Below are positions 1 to 9,567 of a stretch of DNA of 64,000 nucleotides, one piece after another. The notes below the pieces were generated by a model, which worked only from the letters and a program-made list of their open reading frames with translations, was not told the origin of the DNA and searched no databases. Each line of letters starts with the position of its first letter. The stretch's first letter is position 1. A program made the position numbers and the translations under genes. This DNA comes from Roseivivax jejudonensis. GTDB taxonomy: Bacteria; Pseudomonadota; Alphaproteobacteria; Rhodobacterales; Rhodobacteraceae. Location: positions 558,001 to 622,000 of the forward strand of contig NZ_FWFK01000001.1 of NCBI RefSeq assembly GCF_900172265.1, read 5' to 3'.

Positions 1-1782
1 CACCACCGCATGGTGACGGACCGCGTGCACGAGGCCGACGGCAAGATCGCGATGCAGATCCTGCACGCCGGGCGCTACGCCTACGGTCCCGAATGCGTCG
101 CCCCGTCGCCGGTCAAGTCGCCGATCTCGCCCTTCCCGCCGAACGAACTCGACGAAGACGGGATCGAGAAGCAGATCGCCGACATGGTGACCGCCGCCCG
201 CCGCGCGCAGGAGGCCGGTTATGACGGGGTCGAGGTGATGGGATCCGAGGGATACTTCATCAACCAGTTCCTCGTGACGCACACCAACAAGCGCACCGAT
301 CGCTGGGGCGGCTCCTACGAGAACCGGATGCGGCTGCCGGTCGAGATCGTGCGCCGCGTACGCGAGGCCGTGGGCCCGGACTTCATCCTGATCTTCCGCA
401 TCTCGATGATCGATCTCGTGCCCGAAGGCTCCACCCACGACGAGGTGGTGCAACTCGCCCGCGCGGTCGAGGCCGCCGGCGCGACGATCCTCAACACCGG
501 GATCGGCTGGCACGAAGCCCGCGTGCCAACGATCGTCACCTCGGTGCCACGCGCGGCCTTTGCCTGGGTCACCAAGAAGCTCATGGGCAAGGTCGGCATT
601 CCGATCATCACGTCAAACCGGATCAACACGCCCGACGTGGCCGAGCAGGTGCTCGCCGACGGCTGCGGCGACATGGTGTCGATGGCGCGCCCGTGGCTCG
701 CCGATGCGGACTTCGTGACAAAGGCGGCCGAGGGCCGCGCCGCCGAGATCGCGCCGTGCATCGCATGCAACCAGGCGTGCCTCGACCACACGTTCCAGGG
801 CAAGATCTCGTCCTGCCTCGTCAACCCGCGCGCCTGCTACGAGACCGAGCTGTTGATCGAGCCGACGGACACACCGAAACGCGTGGCGGTCGTCGGGGCC
901 GGCCCGGCCGGCCTGTCCGCGGCGCTCACCGCGGCCGAGCGCGGGCACGCCGTCACGCTCTTCGACAAGGCCGACGAGATCGGCGGGCAGCTCAACATGG
1001 CCAAGCAGATCCCCGGCAAGGAGGAGTTCTGGGGCCTCGTGGACTGGTTCCACACGATGATCGAGCGCCACGGCGTCGAGACGCGACTGGGCGCGGAGGC
1101 AAACGCCGAAACGCTCGAGGGCTACGACGCGGTAGTCGTCGCCACCGGCGTTCTTCCCCGCGATCCGGAGATCGACGGTCAGGATGCGCCGAACGTCGTC
1201 AGCTACGTCGACGTGCTCACCGGGCGCGCGACCGCGGGCAAGCGCGTCGCCGTCGTCGGCGCCGGCGGGATCGGCTTCGACGTGTCGGAGTTCCTCGTCA
1301 TGGACGGTCAGAGCCCGACCACCTCGCTGCCCGACTGGATGCGCGAATGGGGCGTGACCGATCCCGACGCGGCGCGCTCCGGCTTGTCGCCCGACGGCCC
1401 GCAGCCGCACGCGCCCGCGCGGCAGGTCACGATGCTGCAGCGCAAGGCCGAGAAACCCGGCAAGCGGCTGGGCAAGACCACCGGCTGGATCCATCGCGCC
1501 GGACTGCAGATGAAGGCCGTGCAGATGAAGACGGGCGTGAACTACGAGCGCATCGACGCCGAGGGCCTGCACATCTCGTACGGCGAGGCGCGCGAGAGGC
1601 CCGAGGTCGTGGAATGCGACACAGTCGTGCTGTGCGCAGGCCAGGTCAGCGAGCGCGGGCTCGCCGACGCGCTCGAGGCGAAGGGTGTTGCCGTCCACGT
1701 CATCGGCGGCGCGGACGTTGCGGCAGAACTCGACGCGAAGCGCGCAATCGATCAGGGCACGCGGCTCGCCGCGACGCTCTGA
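1..1782 (+). CDS. fadH: NADPH-dependent 2,4-dienoyl-CoA reductase, 5' end outside window
   Basis: The gene is open from the first base, so its start lies upstream; about 590 of the usual ~670 residues are present. It reduces 2,4-dienoyl-CoA during beta-oxidation of unsaturated fatty acids. The visible part begins inside the FMN-binding old-yellow-enzyme barrel (QILHAGRYAY, then GYFINQFL). The iron-sulfur cysteines follow near residue 255 (CIACNQAC, then a Cys before LVNPRAC). An FAD-binding Rossmann motif (VVGAGPAGLSAA) and an NADPH-binding motif (VVGAGGIGFDVSEFL) come next, in the order expected for FadH. Related old-yellow enzymes such as trimethylamine dehydrogenase share this layout, but the C-terminal half (DWMREWG and the region after it) fits FadH best. 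A DJ-1 family gene follows 92 bases downstream. Confidence 0.9.
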   Translation, partial: HHRMVTDRVHEADGKIAMQILHAGRYAYGPECVAPSPVKSPISPFPPNELDEDGIEKQIADMVTAARRAQEAGYDGVEVMGSEGYFINQFLVTHTNKRTDRWGGSYENRMRLPVEIVRRVREAVGPDFILIFRISMIDLVPEGSTHDEVVQLARAVEAAGATILNTGIGWHEARVPTIVTSVPRAAFAWVTKKLMGKVGIPIITSNRINTPDVAEQVLADGCGDMVSMARPWLADADFVTKAAEGRAAEIAPCIACNQACLDHTFQGKISSCLVNPRACYETELLIEPTDTPKRVAVVGAGPAGLSAALTAAERGHAVTLFDKADEIGGQLNMAKQIPGKEEFWGLVDWFHTMIERHGVETRLGAEANAETLEGYDAVVVATGVLPRDPEIDGQDAPNVVSYVDVLTGRATAGKRVAVVGAGGIGFDVSEFLVMDGQSPTTSLPDWMREWGVTDPDAARSGLSPDGPQPHAPARQVTMLQRKAEKPGKRLGKTTGWIHRAGLQMKAVQMKTGVNYERIDAEGLHISYGEARERPEVVECDTVVLCAGQVSERGLADALEAKGVAVHVIGGADVAAELDAKRAIDQGTRLAATL

Positions 1783-1874
1783 CCAAGGGAACGGGGTCAC
1801 CGTCCACGGCGTTTTCCGGATGACCGCGGCCGATGCAAGCCGCGCCCCGAAACCAGACGTCACAGGAGGCAAGC

Positions 1875-2435
1875 ATGCCCCAGATCAACGAAGCGAAGAT
1901 CCTCATCATCGCAACCCACGGGTTCGAGCAATCCGAGCTCGAGGTCCCGCGCGACCAACTCAAGGACCGTGGCGCGAGCGTGCATGTCGCCTCGCTCGAC
2001 GGCGAGACGATCAAGGGCTGGGATGGCGACGATTGGGGCCGGACGGTTCCGGTCGATATGTCCATCTCGGACGTGAACCCGGGTGACTACGATGCGCTCG
2101 TCCTGCCGGGCGGCCAGATCAACCCCGACATCCTGCGCGTGAACGACAAGGTCATGACCGCGGTCAGCGCCTTCTTCGACCAGGGCAAGACCATCGCCGC
2201 GATCTGCCACGCGCCGTGGATCCTCGTCGAGGCGGGCATCCTGAAGGACCGCCAGGCAACGTCGTATAAGTCCATCGCCACGGACGTGAAGAACGCCGGC
2301 GCGCACTGGGTCGACCAGACCGTCGTCGCCGACAACGGTATCGTGACCAGCCGGAACCCGGGCGATCTCGACGCGTTTGTTAACAAGATCGTCGAAGAGA
2401 TTGAGGAAGGCACGCACGAGCGCAAGGCCGCCTGA
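1875..2435 (+). CDS. DJ-1/PfpI family protein (type 1 glutamine amidotransferase-like)
   Basis: This 186-residue protein has the DJ-1/PfpI fold: an N-terminal strand ILIIATHGFEQSEL, the LVLPGG segment, and the nucleophile elbow AAICHAPW with the conserved Cys. Family members include stress-related glyoxalase/deglycase-like proteins and intracellular peptidases of the YhbO/PfpI type. The substrate cannot be told from sequence. The start at 1875 is chosen because a near-perfect ribosome binding site (AGGAGG, 1864-1869) lies just ahead; an ATG 42 bases upstream is in frame but has no such site. A strong terminator follows. Confidence 0.88.
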   Translation: MPQINEAKILIIATHGFEQSELEVPRDQLKDRGASVHVASLDGETIKGWDGDDWGRTVPVDMSISDVNPGDYDALVLPGGQINPDILRVNDKVMTAVSAFFDQGKTIAAICHAPWILVEAGILKDRQATSYKSIATDVKNAGAHWVDQTVVADNGIVTSRNPGDLDAFVNKIVEEIEEGTHERKAA

Positions 2436-2465
2436 TCTCCGAGGCATCCCTCATGTGTTCCCTTG

Positions 2466-2504
2466 TGGCCCGGATGCAGTTCCCCGCATCCGGGCCATTT
2501 CTTT
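2466..2504 (+). terminator. Rho-independent terminator after the DJ-1 gene
   Basis: A perfect 12-base inverted repeat (TGGCCCGGATGC at 2466-2477 with its complement at 2486-2497) has an 8-base loop and is followed by TTTCTTT. It ends the plus-strand transcript 30 bases after the stop codon at 2435. Confidence 0.9.
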
Positions 2505-2683
2505 GCGGGCCGGTCGCGCGCCGGAGCGAGCTGGCACCGGATACTGGGCGCTCCGTTTGCCTTTCGCTGATGTCGCTCCGAGGTTCGGACCAAGCACGCG
2601 ACGGATTGCGCCTCGGCCCGCGGGGCGGGCTCGATGCGTGGCCGGTGTCCGCCCTACGGTTCAAGCGGGGGACCGGTGAAACG
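2505..2683. other. Intergenic stretch without a supported gene
   Basis: This lies between two converging terminators. The open frames crossing it have no start with a ribosome binding site and no recognisable protein signature. A short GC hairpin around GCCCGC/GCGGGC near 2618 is the only structure seen. Confidence 0.6.
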
Positions 2684-2714
2684 AAAAGAGCCCCAGCAAT
2701 GCCGAGGCTCTTTT
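2684..2714 (-). terminator. Rho-independent terminator of the dnaK-dnaJ transcript
   Basis: AAAAGAGCC (2684-2692) pairs with GGCTCTTTT (2706-2714). Read on the minus strand, the stem runs into a T-rich tail (TTTTCGTTT). Confidence 0.85.
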
Positions 2715-2743
2715 CCTGTGGCTCAGGGCTTCACCCATTTGCG

Positions 2744-2772
2744 TCGGACACGCTCCCCCGGAGCGTGTCCGA
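2744..2772 (-). repeat. 13-bp perfect hairpin just after dnaJ
   Basis: TCGGACACGCTCC (2744-2756) and its exact complement (2760-2772) enclose a three-base loop, 8 bases past the dnaJ stop. There is no T run, so it is more likely a 3' stabilising stem than the terminator, which follows at 2684-2714. Confidence 0.75.
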
Positions 2773-2780
2773 ACCGGCGC

Positions 2781-3938
2781 TTACCCTTTCATCGCGTCCC
2801 AGAAGCTCTTCACGCTCTTGAAGAAGCTCTTGGACTCGGGGTTGTTGTCCTCGCTCAGGGAGTCGAACTCCTTGAGCAATTCCTTCTGCCGCGCGGTCAG
2901 GTTGACCGGCGTTTCCACCGCAAGCTCGATGAACATGTCGCCGTGCCCGCCCCCGCGCAGGGCCGGCATCCCCTTGCCGCGCAGACGCATCTGGCGACCG
3001 GATTGCGACCCCGCGGGAATCGACACGCGCGACCGCCCGCCGGCAATCGTCGGCACCTCTATGTCGCCGCCGAGCGCGGCCGTCGCCATCGACACCGGCA
3101 CGCGGCATTGCAGGTTCACGCCGTCGCGGTCGAAGATCTCGTGCCGCGTGACCTCCACGAAAATGTAGAGATCGCCCGGCGGTCCGCCGCGCACTCCGGC
3201 CTCGCCCTCTCCGGCGAGACGGATCCGGGTGCCGGTCTCGACGCCCGGCGGCACGTTCACGCTCAGCGCACGTTCCTTCTGCACGCGGCCGTTGCCGCCG
3301 CAGGTGTTGCACGGGTTCTTGATGATCTGGCCCAGCCCCGAACAGGTCGGGCAGGTCCGCTCGACCGTAAAGAAGCCCTGCGTCGCCCGCACCTTGCCCA
3401 TGCCCGAGCAGGTCGGGCAGGTGGTCGGCTCGGCACCGCCCTCGGCGCCCGATCCCGTGCACGCGTCGCACTGGACCGAGGTCGGAACGGTGATCGTCTT
3501 GGTCAGGCCGTTATAGGCCTCTTCCAGTGTCACACGCAGATTGTAGCGCAGGTCGGAGCCGCGCGCGGCACGGCTGCGGCCGCCACGTCCGCCGCCCATG
3601 AAATCGCCGAACAGGTCGTCGAACACGTCGGAGAAGGCCGAGGCGAAGTCGCCCTGACCGCCGCCGAAGCCACCGGCACCCGGACGCGGGCCGCCGCCGC
3701 CGCCCATGCCGCCGTCGAACGCCGCATGACCGAACCGGTCATAGGCCGCTTTCTTCTCGGGATCCTTGAGGACGTCGTAGGCCTCGTTCGCCTCCTTGAA
3801 CTGCGTCTCCGCCTCGGGATTGTCGGCGTTGCGGTCCGGATGCAGTTCCTTGGCCTTGCGACGGTAGGCCTTCTTGATGTCGTCCGCCGAGGCGCCCTTC
3901 TGGAGGCCGAGCACGTCGTAATAGTCACGCTTGGACAT
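2781..3938 (-). CDS. dnaJ: Chaperone DnaJ (Hsp40)
   Basis: Co-chaperone that delivers unfolded substrates to DnaK and stimulates its ATPase in the cytoplasm. The 385 residues show the full type I layout: a J domain at the N-terminus with the essential HPD (KELHPDRN, about residue 33), a Gly-rich linker (about 75-95), four zinc-binding CxxCxGxG repeats ([32 protein letters not shown]) and the C-terminal substrate-binding domain. It lies 95 bases downstream of dnaK on the same strand and is probably co-transcribed from the heat-shock promoter ahead of dnaK. Confidence 0.97.
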   Translation of the reverse strand: MSKRDYYDVLGLQKGASADDIKKAYRRKAKELHPDRNADNPEAETQFKEANEAYDVLKDPEKKAAYDRFGHAAFDGGMGGGGGPRPGAGGFGGGQGDFASAFSDVFDDLFGDFMGGGRGGRSRAARGSDLRYNLRVTLEEAYNGLTKTITVPTSVQCDACTGSGAEGGAEPTTCPTCSGMGKVRATQGFFTVERTCPTCSGLGQIIKNPCNTCGGNGRVQKERALSVNVPPGVETGTRIRLAGEGEAGVRGGPPGDLYIFVEVTRHEIFDRDGVNLQCRVPVSMATAALGGDIEVPTIAGGRSRVSIPAGSQSGRQMRLRGKGMPALRGGGHGDMFIELAVETPVNLTARQKELLKEFDSLSEDNNPESKSFFKSVKSFWDAMKG

Positions 3939-3967
3939 TCATGCCCTCCTTCTGGGGCAAGCGGGCA

Positions 3968-4023
3968 CGCGGAACGGACGAGGGCCGGTCCGGCGTCCGG
4001 ACCGGCCCTGTCTGGGTTCCGCG
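3968..4023 (-). repeat. Nested stem-loop between dnaK and dnaJ
   Basis: AGGGCCGGTCCGG (3981-3993) and its complement (3997-4009) form a perfect 13-bp stem with a 3-base loop. It is flanked by an outer pair, CGCGGAAC (3968-3975) with GTTCCGCG (4016-4023). There is no T tract. It sits between dnaK and dnaJ and could act in partial termination or mRNA stabilisation, giving more DnaK than DnaJ. Confidence 0.75.
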
Positions 4024-4033
4024 GGCAAAAGGC

Positions 4034-5956
4034 TCAGGCCCGCTTGCTGTCGTCGAGATCCTCGAAGTCGGCATCGACGATGTCGTCGTCACCCGAGCCG
4101 CTCTGCGCTTCGTCCGACGCTTCCGGCGCGTCCTCGGAAGAGCCCTCGGCGGACTGGGACTTGTAGATCGCCTCGCCGAGCTTCATCGCAGCCTCGGTGA
4201 CGTTCTGAATCCCGGCGCGGATCTTCTCCGCGTCGTCGTTTTCCAGTTCGTCCTTCAGCGCGGCAATGGCCAGCTCGATCGCTTCGATCGTGGACGGATC
4301 GACCTTGTCGCCGTGCTCTTCCATCGACTTCTCGGTCGAGTGGATGAGGCTTTCGGCCTGGTTCCGGGCATCGACGAGATCACGGCGTTTCTTGTCGGCC
4401 TCCGCGTTCTCCTCGGCATCCTTCACCATCTTGTCGATATCCTCGTCGGACAGACCGCCCGAGGCCTGAATGGTGATCTTCTGCTCCTTGTTCGTGCCCT
4501 TGTCCTTCGCCGCGACGTGCACGATGCCGTTCGCGTCGATGTCGAAGGTCACCTCGATCTGGGGCATGCCGCGCGGTGCCGGCGGAATGTCCTCGAGGTT
4601 GAACTGCCCGAGCATCTTGTTGTCGGACGCCATCTCGCGCTCACCCTGGAAGACGCGGATCGTCACGGCGTTCTGGTTGTCCTCCGCCGTGGAGAAGATC
4701 TGCGACTTCTTCGTCGGGATCGTCGTGTTGCGGTCGATCAGGCGGGTGAACACGCCACCCAGCGTCTCGATGCCGAGCGACAGCGGGGTCACGTCGAGAA
4801 GGACCACGTCCTTGACGTCACCTTGCAGAACGCCGGCCTGGATCGCCGCACCCATGGCAACGACCTCGTCGGGGTTCACGCCCTTGTGCGGCTCCTTGCC
4901 GAAGAACTTGGTGACCTCTTCCATCACCTTCGGCATCCGGGTCTGACCACCGACCAGCACGACCTCGTCGATGTCGTCCGTCGACAGGCCGGCATCCTTC
5001 AGCGCCGCCTGGCACGGCTTGATCGATGCCTTGATCAGGTCGTTCACAAGGCTCTCGAGCTTCGCACGGGTCAGCTTCATCACCATGTGCAGCGGCTGAC
5101 CGTTGGAGCCCATCGAGATGAACGGCTGGTTGATCTCGGTCTGGCTCGCCGAGGACAGCTCGATCTTCGCCTTTTCAGCTGCTTCCTTCAGGCGCTGGAG
5201 CGCCATCTTGTCCTGCGTGAGATCGACCTGGTTCTCTTTCTTGAACTCGTCGGCGAGGTAATTGACGATCCGCATGTCGAAGTCTTCACCGCCGAGGAAC
5301 GTGTCGCCGTTCGTCGACTTCACCTCGAACAGGCCGTCATCGATCTCGAGGATGGTCACGTCGAACGTGCCGCCGCCGAGGTCGTAGACCGCGATCGTCT
5401 TGCTGTCCTTCTTGTCAAGCCCGTAGGCCAGCGCGGCGGCCGTCGGCTCGTTGATGATGCGAAGCACCTCGAGACCGGCGATCTTGCCGGCGTCCTTCGT
5501 GGCCTGACGCTGCTGGTCGTTGAAGTAGGCCGGGACGGTGATGACCGCCTGCGTGACCTCTTCGCCGAGATAGCTCTCGGCGGTTTCCTTCATCTTCTGC
5601 AGGATGAAGGCGGAAATCTGGGACGGGGAGTACTTCTCGCCCTTCGCTTCGACCCAAGCGTCGCCGTTGCCGCCGTCGATGATCTCGTACGGCATGTTCT
5701 TCTTGTCTTTCGCCAGATCCGGATCGTCCTGACGACGACCGACCAGGCGCTTGACGCCGAAGATCGTGTTGGTCGGGTTGGTCACCGCCTGGCGCTTGGC
5801 CGGCTGGCCGACGAGCCGCTCGTCATCGGTGAAAGCGACGATCGACGGCGTGGTGCGTGCGCCCTCGGCGTTCTCGATCACCTTCGACTGGCTGCCATCC
5901 ATGATGGCGACGCAGCTGTTGGTGGTGCCGAGGTCGATGCCGATAACTTTGCCCAT
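4034..5956 (-). CDS. dnaK: Molecular chaperone DnaK (Hsp70)
   Basis: ATP-driven cytoplasmic chaperone, 640 residues, the usual length. The start at 5956 gives the canonical N-terminus [21 protein letters not shown] with the phosphate-1 motif; a longer frame upstream crosses the promoter region and is not credible. Other hallmarks are RTTPSIVAF, the nucleotide-binding segments [17 protein letters not shown] and [10 protein letters not shown], the beta-sandwich substrate domain (about 390-510), the helical lid, and the acidic tail ending in [10 protein letters not shown]. The gene heads the dnaK-dnaJ operon and is divergent from alkB. GrpE is not in this window. Confidence 0.98.
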   Translation of the reverse strand: MGKVIGIDLGTTNSCVAIMDGSQSKVIENAEGARTTPSIVAFTDDERLVGQPAKRQAVTNPTNTIFGVKRLVGRRQDDPDLAKDKKNMPYEIIDGGNGDAWVEAKGEKYSPSQISAFILQKMKETAESYLGEEVTQAVITVPAYFNDQQRQATKDAGKIAGLEVLRIINEPTAAALAYGLDKKDSKTIAVYDLGGGTFDVTILEIDDGLFEVKSTNGDTFLGGEDFDMRIVNYLADEFKKENQVDLTQDKMALQRLKEAAEKAKIELSSASQTEINQPFISMGSNGQPLHMVMKLTRAKLESLVNDLIKASIKPCQAALKDAGLSTDDIDEVVLVGGQTRMPKVMEEVTKFFGKEPHKGVNPDEVVAMGAAIQAGVLQGDVKDVVLLDVTPLSLGIETLGGVFTRLIDRNTTIPTKKSQIFSTAEDNQNAVTIRVFQGEREMASDNKMLGQFNLEDIPPAPRGMPQIEVTFDIDANGIVHVAAKDKGTNKEQKITIQASGGLSDEDIDKMVKDAEENAEADKKRRDLVDARNQAESLIHSTEKSMEEHGDKVDPSTIEAIELAIAALKDELENDDAEKIRAGIQNVTEAAMKLGEAIYKSQSAEGSSEDAPEASDEAQSGSGDDDIVDADFEDLDDSKRA

Positions 5957-6072
5957 ATCGTTTCGTTCCCTTTTTGACTTCAAGGCGAATCCCCGAGGCG
6001 CAGACCCGTTCCGGCGTCCGGCCCCGGTGTGTGAGGCGGGTGCCATACGGCTCGCTCCCGCGTTCGAGCGGT

Positions 6073-6101
6073 ATATAAGGAGCGACATTTTGGCCTGCAA
6101 G
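6073..6101 (-). promoter_or_regulatory. RpoH (sigma-32) heat-shock promoter for dnaK-dnaJ
   Basis: On the minus strand CTTG (6101-6098) is followed by 17 bases and then CCTTATAT (6080-6073). This matches the alphaproteobacterial RpoH pattern CTTG-N17/18-CYTATWT. It lies about 117 bases before the dnaK start, leaving a long 5' leader. The assignment rests on motif match and position. Confidence 0.8.
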
Positions 6102-6192
6102 CAGCCCCCGGCCGGCGGTTCCCGGAAATTGCCGGGAAATTCCGGCCGCTCCCGGTTTGCATCCGGCGCTCGCGACGGCAAAGACTGCGCCC

Positions 6193-6798
6193 ATGACCGA
6201 CACGCTGGAGATCCGCGGTTTCCGCATCCACCCCGGCCATCTCGACCGCGCGGCGCAGATCCGCGTCGTCGAGGCACTGCGTGGCGTGCTGCGCATCGCA
6301 CCGCTGTTTCAGCCGGTGACGCCGCGCGGGCGGCCGATGTCGGTGCGGATGAGCGCGGCGGGTCGCTTCGGCTGGATCACCGACCGGCGCGGCTATCGCT
6401 ACGCGGAAACGCACCCCGACGGCCAGCCGTGGCCGCCGATCCCGAACGAGATCATGGCGATCTGGACCGCCGTGGTGCCCGAGGCGCGCGCGCCCGAGTG
6501 CTGTCTCGTCAACTGGTACGGAGAGGGCGCCCGGATGGGTCTGCATCAGGATCGCGACGAGGCCGATTTCGACCAGCCGGTCGTGTCGGTGTCGCTGGGC
6601 GACGATGGCCTGTTCCGCATGGGCAACACGGAGCGTGGCGGCAAGACGGAATCGGTCTGGCTGGGCTCCGGCGACGTCGTGGTCATGGGCGGAGAGGCGC
6701 GGTTGCGCCATCACGGCGTCGACCGCATCCGGTTCGGCTCATCGACCCTTCTGCCGCAGGGCGGGCGGATCAACCTCACCCTGCGCGTGGTGACCTGA
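6193..6798 (+). CDS. alkB: AlkB-type alpha-ketoglutarate-dependent dioxygenase (DNA alkylation repair)
   Basis: Repairs alkylated bases (1-methyladenine, 3-methylcytosine) by oxidative demethylation with Fe(II) and 2-oxoglutarate. The 201-residue protein has the AlkB signature: the substrate-side segment [17 protein letters not shown], whose H-x-D ligates iron, a distal iron His in [10 protein letters not shown], and the 2-oxoglutarate Arg in INLTLR near the C-terminus. The start at 6193 is preferred over an in-frame ATG 36 bases upstream because family members begin shortly before the double-stranded beta-helix. It is divergent from dnaK. Its stop codon abuts the stop codon of the next gene on the other strand. 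Confidence 0.92.
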   Translation: MTDTLEIRGFRIHPGHLDRAAQIRVVEALRGVLRIAPLFQPVTPRGRPMSVRMSAAGRFGWITDRRGYRYAETHPDGQPWPPIPNEIMAIWTAVVPEARAPECCLVNWYGEGARMGLHQDRDEADFDQPVVSVSLGDDGLFRMGNTERGGKTESVWLGSGDVVVMGGEARLRHHGVDRIRFGSSTLLPQGGRINLTLRVVT

Positions 6799-7461
6799 TC
6801 AATCCGGCGTCTCGAGAGAGCAGCAGCCCGACAGCATCCGCGACCCGCTGCCGCCGAGGATAAGCGCCGCGTCGAGCCCGTAGAGCCTGTCGGACATGCC
6901 GTCGGAACATCCCGTCACGGTGATCGCCAGCGCCAGCTGCCGCCCGGCCGCGCCGCCGGTCACGCCGTAGCGGCCCGTCCGCCCCTCGCCCGTCTGCACC
7001 GGGCCGGTCAGGAACAGCGCCTCGCTCTCGGGCTCGGAAAAGTTCGACAGTCCGCCGGCGTCCACGTCGAGCGTCCAGAACGGCTCGGTCCCGAAACAGC
7101 TCAGCCGCGCGACGTCGGGCAGCGCGCCGCCCTCCTCGGGCGAAAGGAAGTCGAGAGAGGCCCAGCCCGCGCGTTCGTTGGTGTTGACCCGCGCCCAGCC
7201 TGTCGCCGCATCGATCGCCGTGACCTCGACCCCGATCGCGTCGGCCGCCAGTTCGCCGATCTTCTCGGCCTCGGGGTCGGGCTCCGCCCTAACGTTCAGG
7301 ACATCGCCCGGCACGACGCCGGTGACCGCGTGCAGAGCGGGCAGAGTCGGAGCATCGGATGGCATGACGGCGGCGCCCTCCTGCGCGGAAGCGGGCCCGG
7401 CGGCGAAGGCGGTGGCGACCGACGCAAGCGCGGCGGCGAGGACCAGGGTAAATCGTGTCAT
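6799..7461 (-). CDS. Secreted protein with bacterial SH3 domain, function unknown
   Basis: The 220-residue product starts with a typical signal peptide (MTRFTLVLAAALASVATAFA, cleavage near ASAQ-E), so it is probably periplasmic. Residues about 45-110 resemble a bacterial SH3 (SH3_3) domain: the sequence GDVLNVRAEPDPEAEKIGEL is followed by GWARV and GWASLDFL. The second half contains LSCFGTEPFWTLDV, similar to the periplasmic COG3650-type domain. SH3 domains of this type often bind peptidoglycan, but no catalytic motif is visible. Its stop codon begins at the base after the alkB stop. Confidence 0.8.
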   Translation of the reverse strand: MTRFTLVLAAALASVATAFAAGPASAQEGAAVMPSDAPTLPALHAVTGVVPGDVLNVRAEPDPEAEKIGELAADAIGVEVTAIDAATGWARVNTNERAGWASLDFLSPEEGGALPDVARLSCFGTEPFWTLDVDAGGLSNFSEPESEALFLTGPVQTGEGRTGRYGVTGGAAGRQLALAITVTGCSDGMSDRLYGLDAALILGGSGSRMLSGCCSLETPD

Positions 7462-7521
7462 GCGCAGAGCTTACGCATGGTCAGGCGCGCTCGGCAACGG
7501 TCGCGTGGCCCGACCGGCGGG

Positions 7522-8352
7522 CTATCGCCGCGCGCCCCACGACGCCGAGGCGTGGCGACGGGTGTAGAATTCGCCCATCAGCCCGATCATCAGCGCGACC
7601 AGCGCGAACCAGAGCGCGTACTCCCAGCTCGAATTGCGCGGGAAGTAGTTGACGAAGGTATAGCCCCGGCACTGGTCGATCGCGTGGAACAGCGGGTTCC
7701 AATCGAAGAGCTGCAGCATCGTCGGCGGCAGCGCATTGGCGACGAACATCTTGCCGGACGCGATCATGTTGGCCCGCTGGTAGACCGTGCTGAGCAGACC
7801 GACGAAGGTCGGCGCCCACGGTTTTGCGGCGAGGAAAACCATACCGATCGCCGCGCCTGAGAACCACGCCAGAAGCAGCATGCCGAGCGCCGAGATCGGG
7901 TCGACGATCTCGGCCAGGACGCCTGGATTGAGCAGCGCGTCGTAGACGAACAGGATGACCACGAGGCTCAGGATTTGCACGTAAAGCGTCGACAGCATCG
8001 CCGACAGGATCGACACCGCCGTCGTCATCGGTGCGTGTTGCATCATCGGCGAGGTCGGCCCTTCGGCCGACGATACCGCGCCCACGCTCTTGGTATGGGT
8101 CAGGAACAGAAACACCCCGGTCATGATGTAGAGCAGGAAGTCGCCCCGCATGGAGACGCCCTTCAGCCCGAGGATCATGAACATGAAGTAGAAGATGGTG
8201 ACGAAGATCACCGCCTGCATGATGTTCAGGCCGATGGCGAGCACGGCGTTGCCGTGCGACTTGCGCACCGATCGGACCGAGGCGTGATAGACCGTCTCGG
8301 CCAGCATGTAGGCCGATCCGACCTGGTTGCGCGGCTTGCGTGCCTCGAACAT
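7522..8352 (-). CDS. ABC-2 type permease, polysaccharide export (KpsM-like)
   Basis: A 276-residue integral membrane protein with about six hydrophobic segments, in the family of capsule and O-antigen export permeases (KpsM, Wzm, RkpT). The start at 8352 (MFEARKPRNQVGS) is chosen because the longer frame adds a low-complexity Arg/Ala-rich stretch untypical of the family. Family-like segments include the cytosolic entry AYMLAETVYHASVRSVRKSH and the C-terminal FDWNPLFHAIDQCRGY followed by WEYALWFALVALMIGL. Such permeases work with a KpsT-like ATPase, which is not encoded anywhere in this window. It is divergent from cysQ and lies at the edge of the surface-glycan gene cluster. Confidence 0.85.
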   Translation of the reverse strand: MFEARKPRNQVGSAYMLAETVYHASVRSVRKSHGNAVLAIGLNIMQAVIFVTIFYFMFMILGLKGVSMRGDFLLYIMTGVFLFLTHTKSVGAVSSAEGPTSPMMQHAPMTTAVSILSAMLSTLYVQILSLVVILFVYDALLNPGVLAEIVDPISALGMLLLAWFSGAAIGMVFLAAKPWAPTFVGLLSTVYQRANMIASGKMFVANALPPTMLQLFDWNPLFHAIDQCRGYTFVNYFPRNSSWEYALWFALVALMIGLMGEFYTRRHASASWGARR

Positions 8353-8564
8353 CGTCGCTCGTCCCGCCTCTCTGTGGCCGATGGCGGCCGTCGCCGCCGC
8401 CTGTCGCCCGCGCCGGGTCGCGCCCGGCTTCTGCCCTGCCCCGCCGTCCTCGTGCCGGCGCGCCGGTCGCGCGCATGGTTGCCGCGGCGCGGCAGGCCCA
8501 GCATAAGGGGGCGGATATTCGCGATCAATGAACCCGCGCAATGTGCCATGGAAAGGGCGAGACC

Positions 8565-9362
8565 TTGAATTATTCCGATCTGACCCCCGTTCTGCGGCGC
8601 CTGGCGCTCGAGGCCGGCGACGCGATCATGGAGATCTACGACGCCTACGATTTCGAGGTGAAGACAAAGTCGGACGACAGCCCCGTAACCGCCGCCGACG
8701 AAGCCGCCGACGCGCTGATCTCCGCCGGATTGCGCGCGGCCTTTCCTGACGTTGCGCTGGTGACCGAAGAACAGGCCGACAGCCACGACCAGGATGTCGA
8801 GACCTTCCTGATCGTCGATCCGCTCGACGGCACGAAGGAATTCGTCAATCGCCGTGGCGATTTCACCGTGAACATCGCGCTGGTCGAGGATGGCGTGCCG
8901 TCGCGCGGCGTCGTCTATGCGCCGGCCAAGGGGCGTCTGTTCTACACCGACAGCGTCGGCAGCACGGTCGAGGAAACCGGCCCCTTCGACAAGGACGAGG
9001 CCGGCGAAACGAAGCCGCTGCGCGTGTCCGATCCGGACAACGGCGCGCTGATGGTCGTGGCGTCGAAATCGCACCGGGACGAGGCCACGGACTCCTACAT
9101 CGGCAAGTACTCGGTGAAGGACATGACGTCGGCGGGCTCGTCGCTCAAGTTCTGCCTCGTCGCCACGGGCGAGGCCGATCTCTATCCGCGTCTCGGCCGC
9201 ACGATGGAATGGGACACCGCTGCGGGCCACGCCGTGCTGATGGGCGCGGGCGGCCGCGTCGTGCGCTTCGACGATCACACGCCGCTCTCCTACGGCAAGC
9301 CGGGCTTCGCCAATCCCTACTTCATCGCCTACGCCCCCGGCGTGAAGCTTCAGAAGGGCTGA
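8565..9362 (+). CDS. cysQ: 3'(2'),5'-bisphosphate nucleotidase CysQ
   Basis: Mg-dependent phosphatase of the inositol monophosphatase family that hydrolyses PAP (3'-phosphoadenosine 5'-phosphate), the by-product of PAPS-dependent sulfotransferases and of sulfate assimilation. Metal-binding motifs are clear: DDSPVTAADEAAD, VTEEQ, the loop VDPLDGTKEFV, and the C-terminal MEWDTAAGHAVL. The start is taken as TTG at 8565 (NYSDLTPVLRRLALEAGD), the usual N-terminus of the family, preceded by a purine-rich site; an ATG at 8541 in the same frame is the alternative. The neighbouring glycan locus contains a double sulfotransferase, which gives CysQ an obvious local role. Confidence 0.92.
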   Translation: MNYSDLTPVLRRLALEAGDAIMEIYDAYDFEVKTKSDDSPVTAADEAADALISAGLRAAFPDVALVTEEQADSHDQDVETFLIVDPLDGTKEFVNRRGDFTVNIALVEDGVPSRGVVYAPAKGRLFYTDSVGSTVEETGPFDKDEAGETKPLRVSDPDNGALMVVASKSHRDEATDSYIGKYSVKDMTSAGSSLKFCLVATGEADLYPRLGRTMEWDTAAGHAVLMGAGGRVVRFDDHTPLSYGKPGFANPYFIAYAPGVKLQKG

Positions 9363-9394
9363 GCGCAGCCGGGTGACGGGCGCGCGACGCGATA

Positions 9395-9430
9395 CCCTGC
9401 CGAACCGGCCGCCGTCCCGGTTGGGCAGGG
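9395..9430 (+). terminator. Stem-loop after cysQ, possible terminator
   Basis: The arms CCCTGCCGAACCGG (9395-9408) and CCGGTTGGGCAGGG (9417-9430) pair with a single mismatch. No T tract follows. A second, weak hairpin with a run of six T (GGATA at 9468-9472, TATCC at 9480-9484, T at 9486-9491) lies 40 bases further on and may be the actual release site. Confidence 0.55.
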
Positions 9431-9567
9431 GCCCCACGCCCCGTTCGGCCCGGCCACGTCCCCCTATGGATACGCGACCTATCCGTTTTTTCGGTGGTCT
9501 CGCGCCGGCCGCGCATGCAAAACCGGGCCCGAGGCGTTAGGCTGGCACGGAAGCTGAGGAGAGTGAG

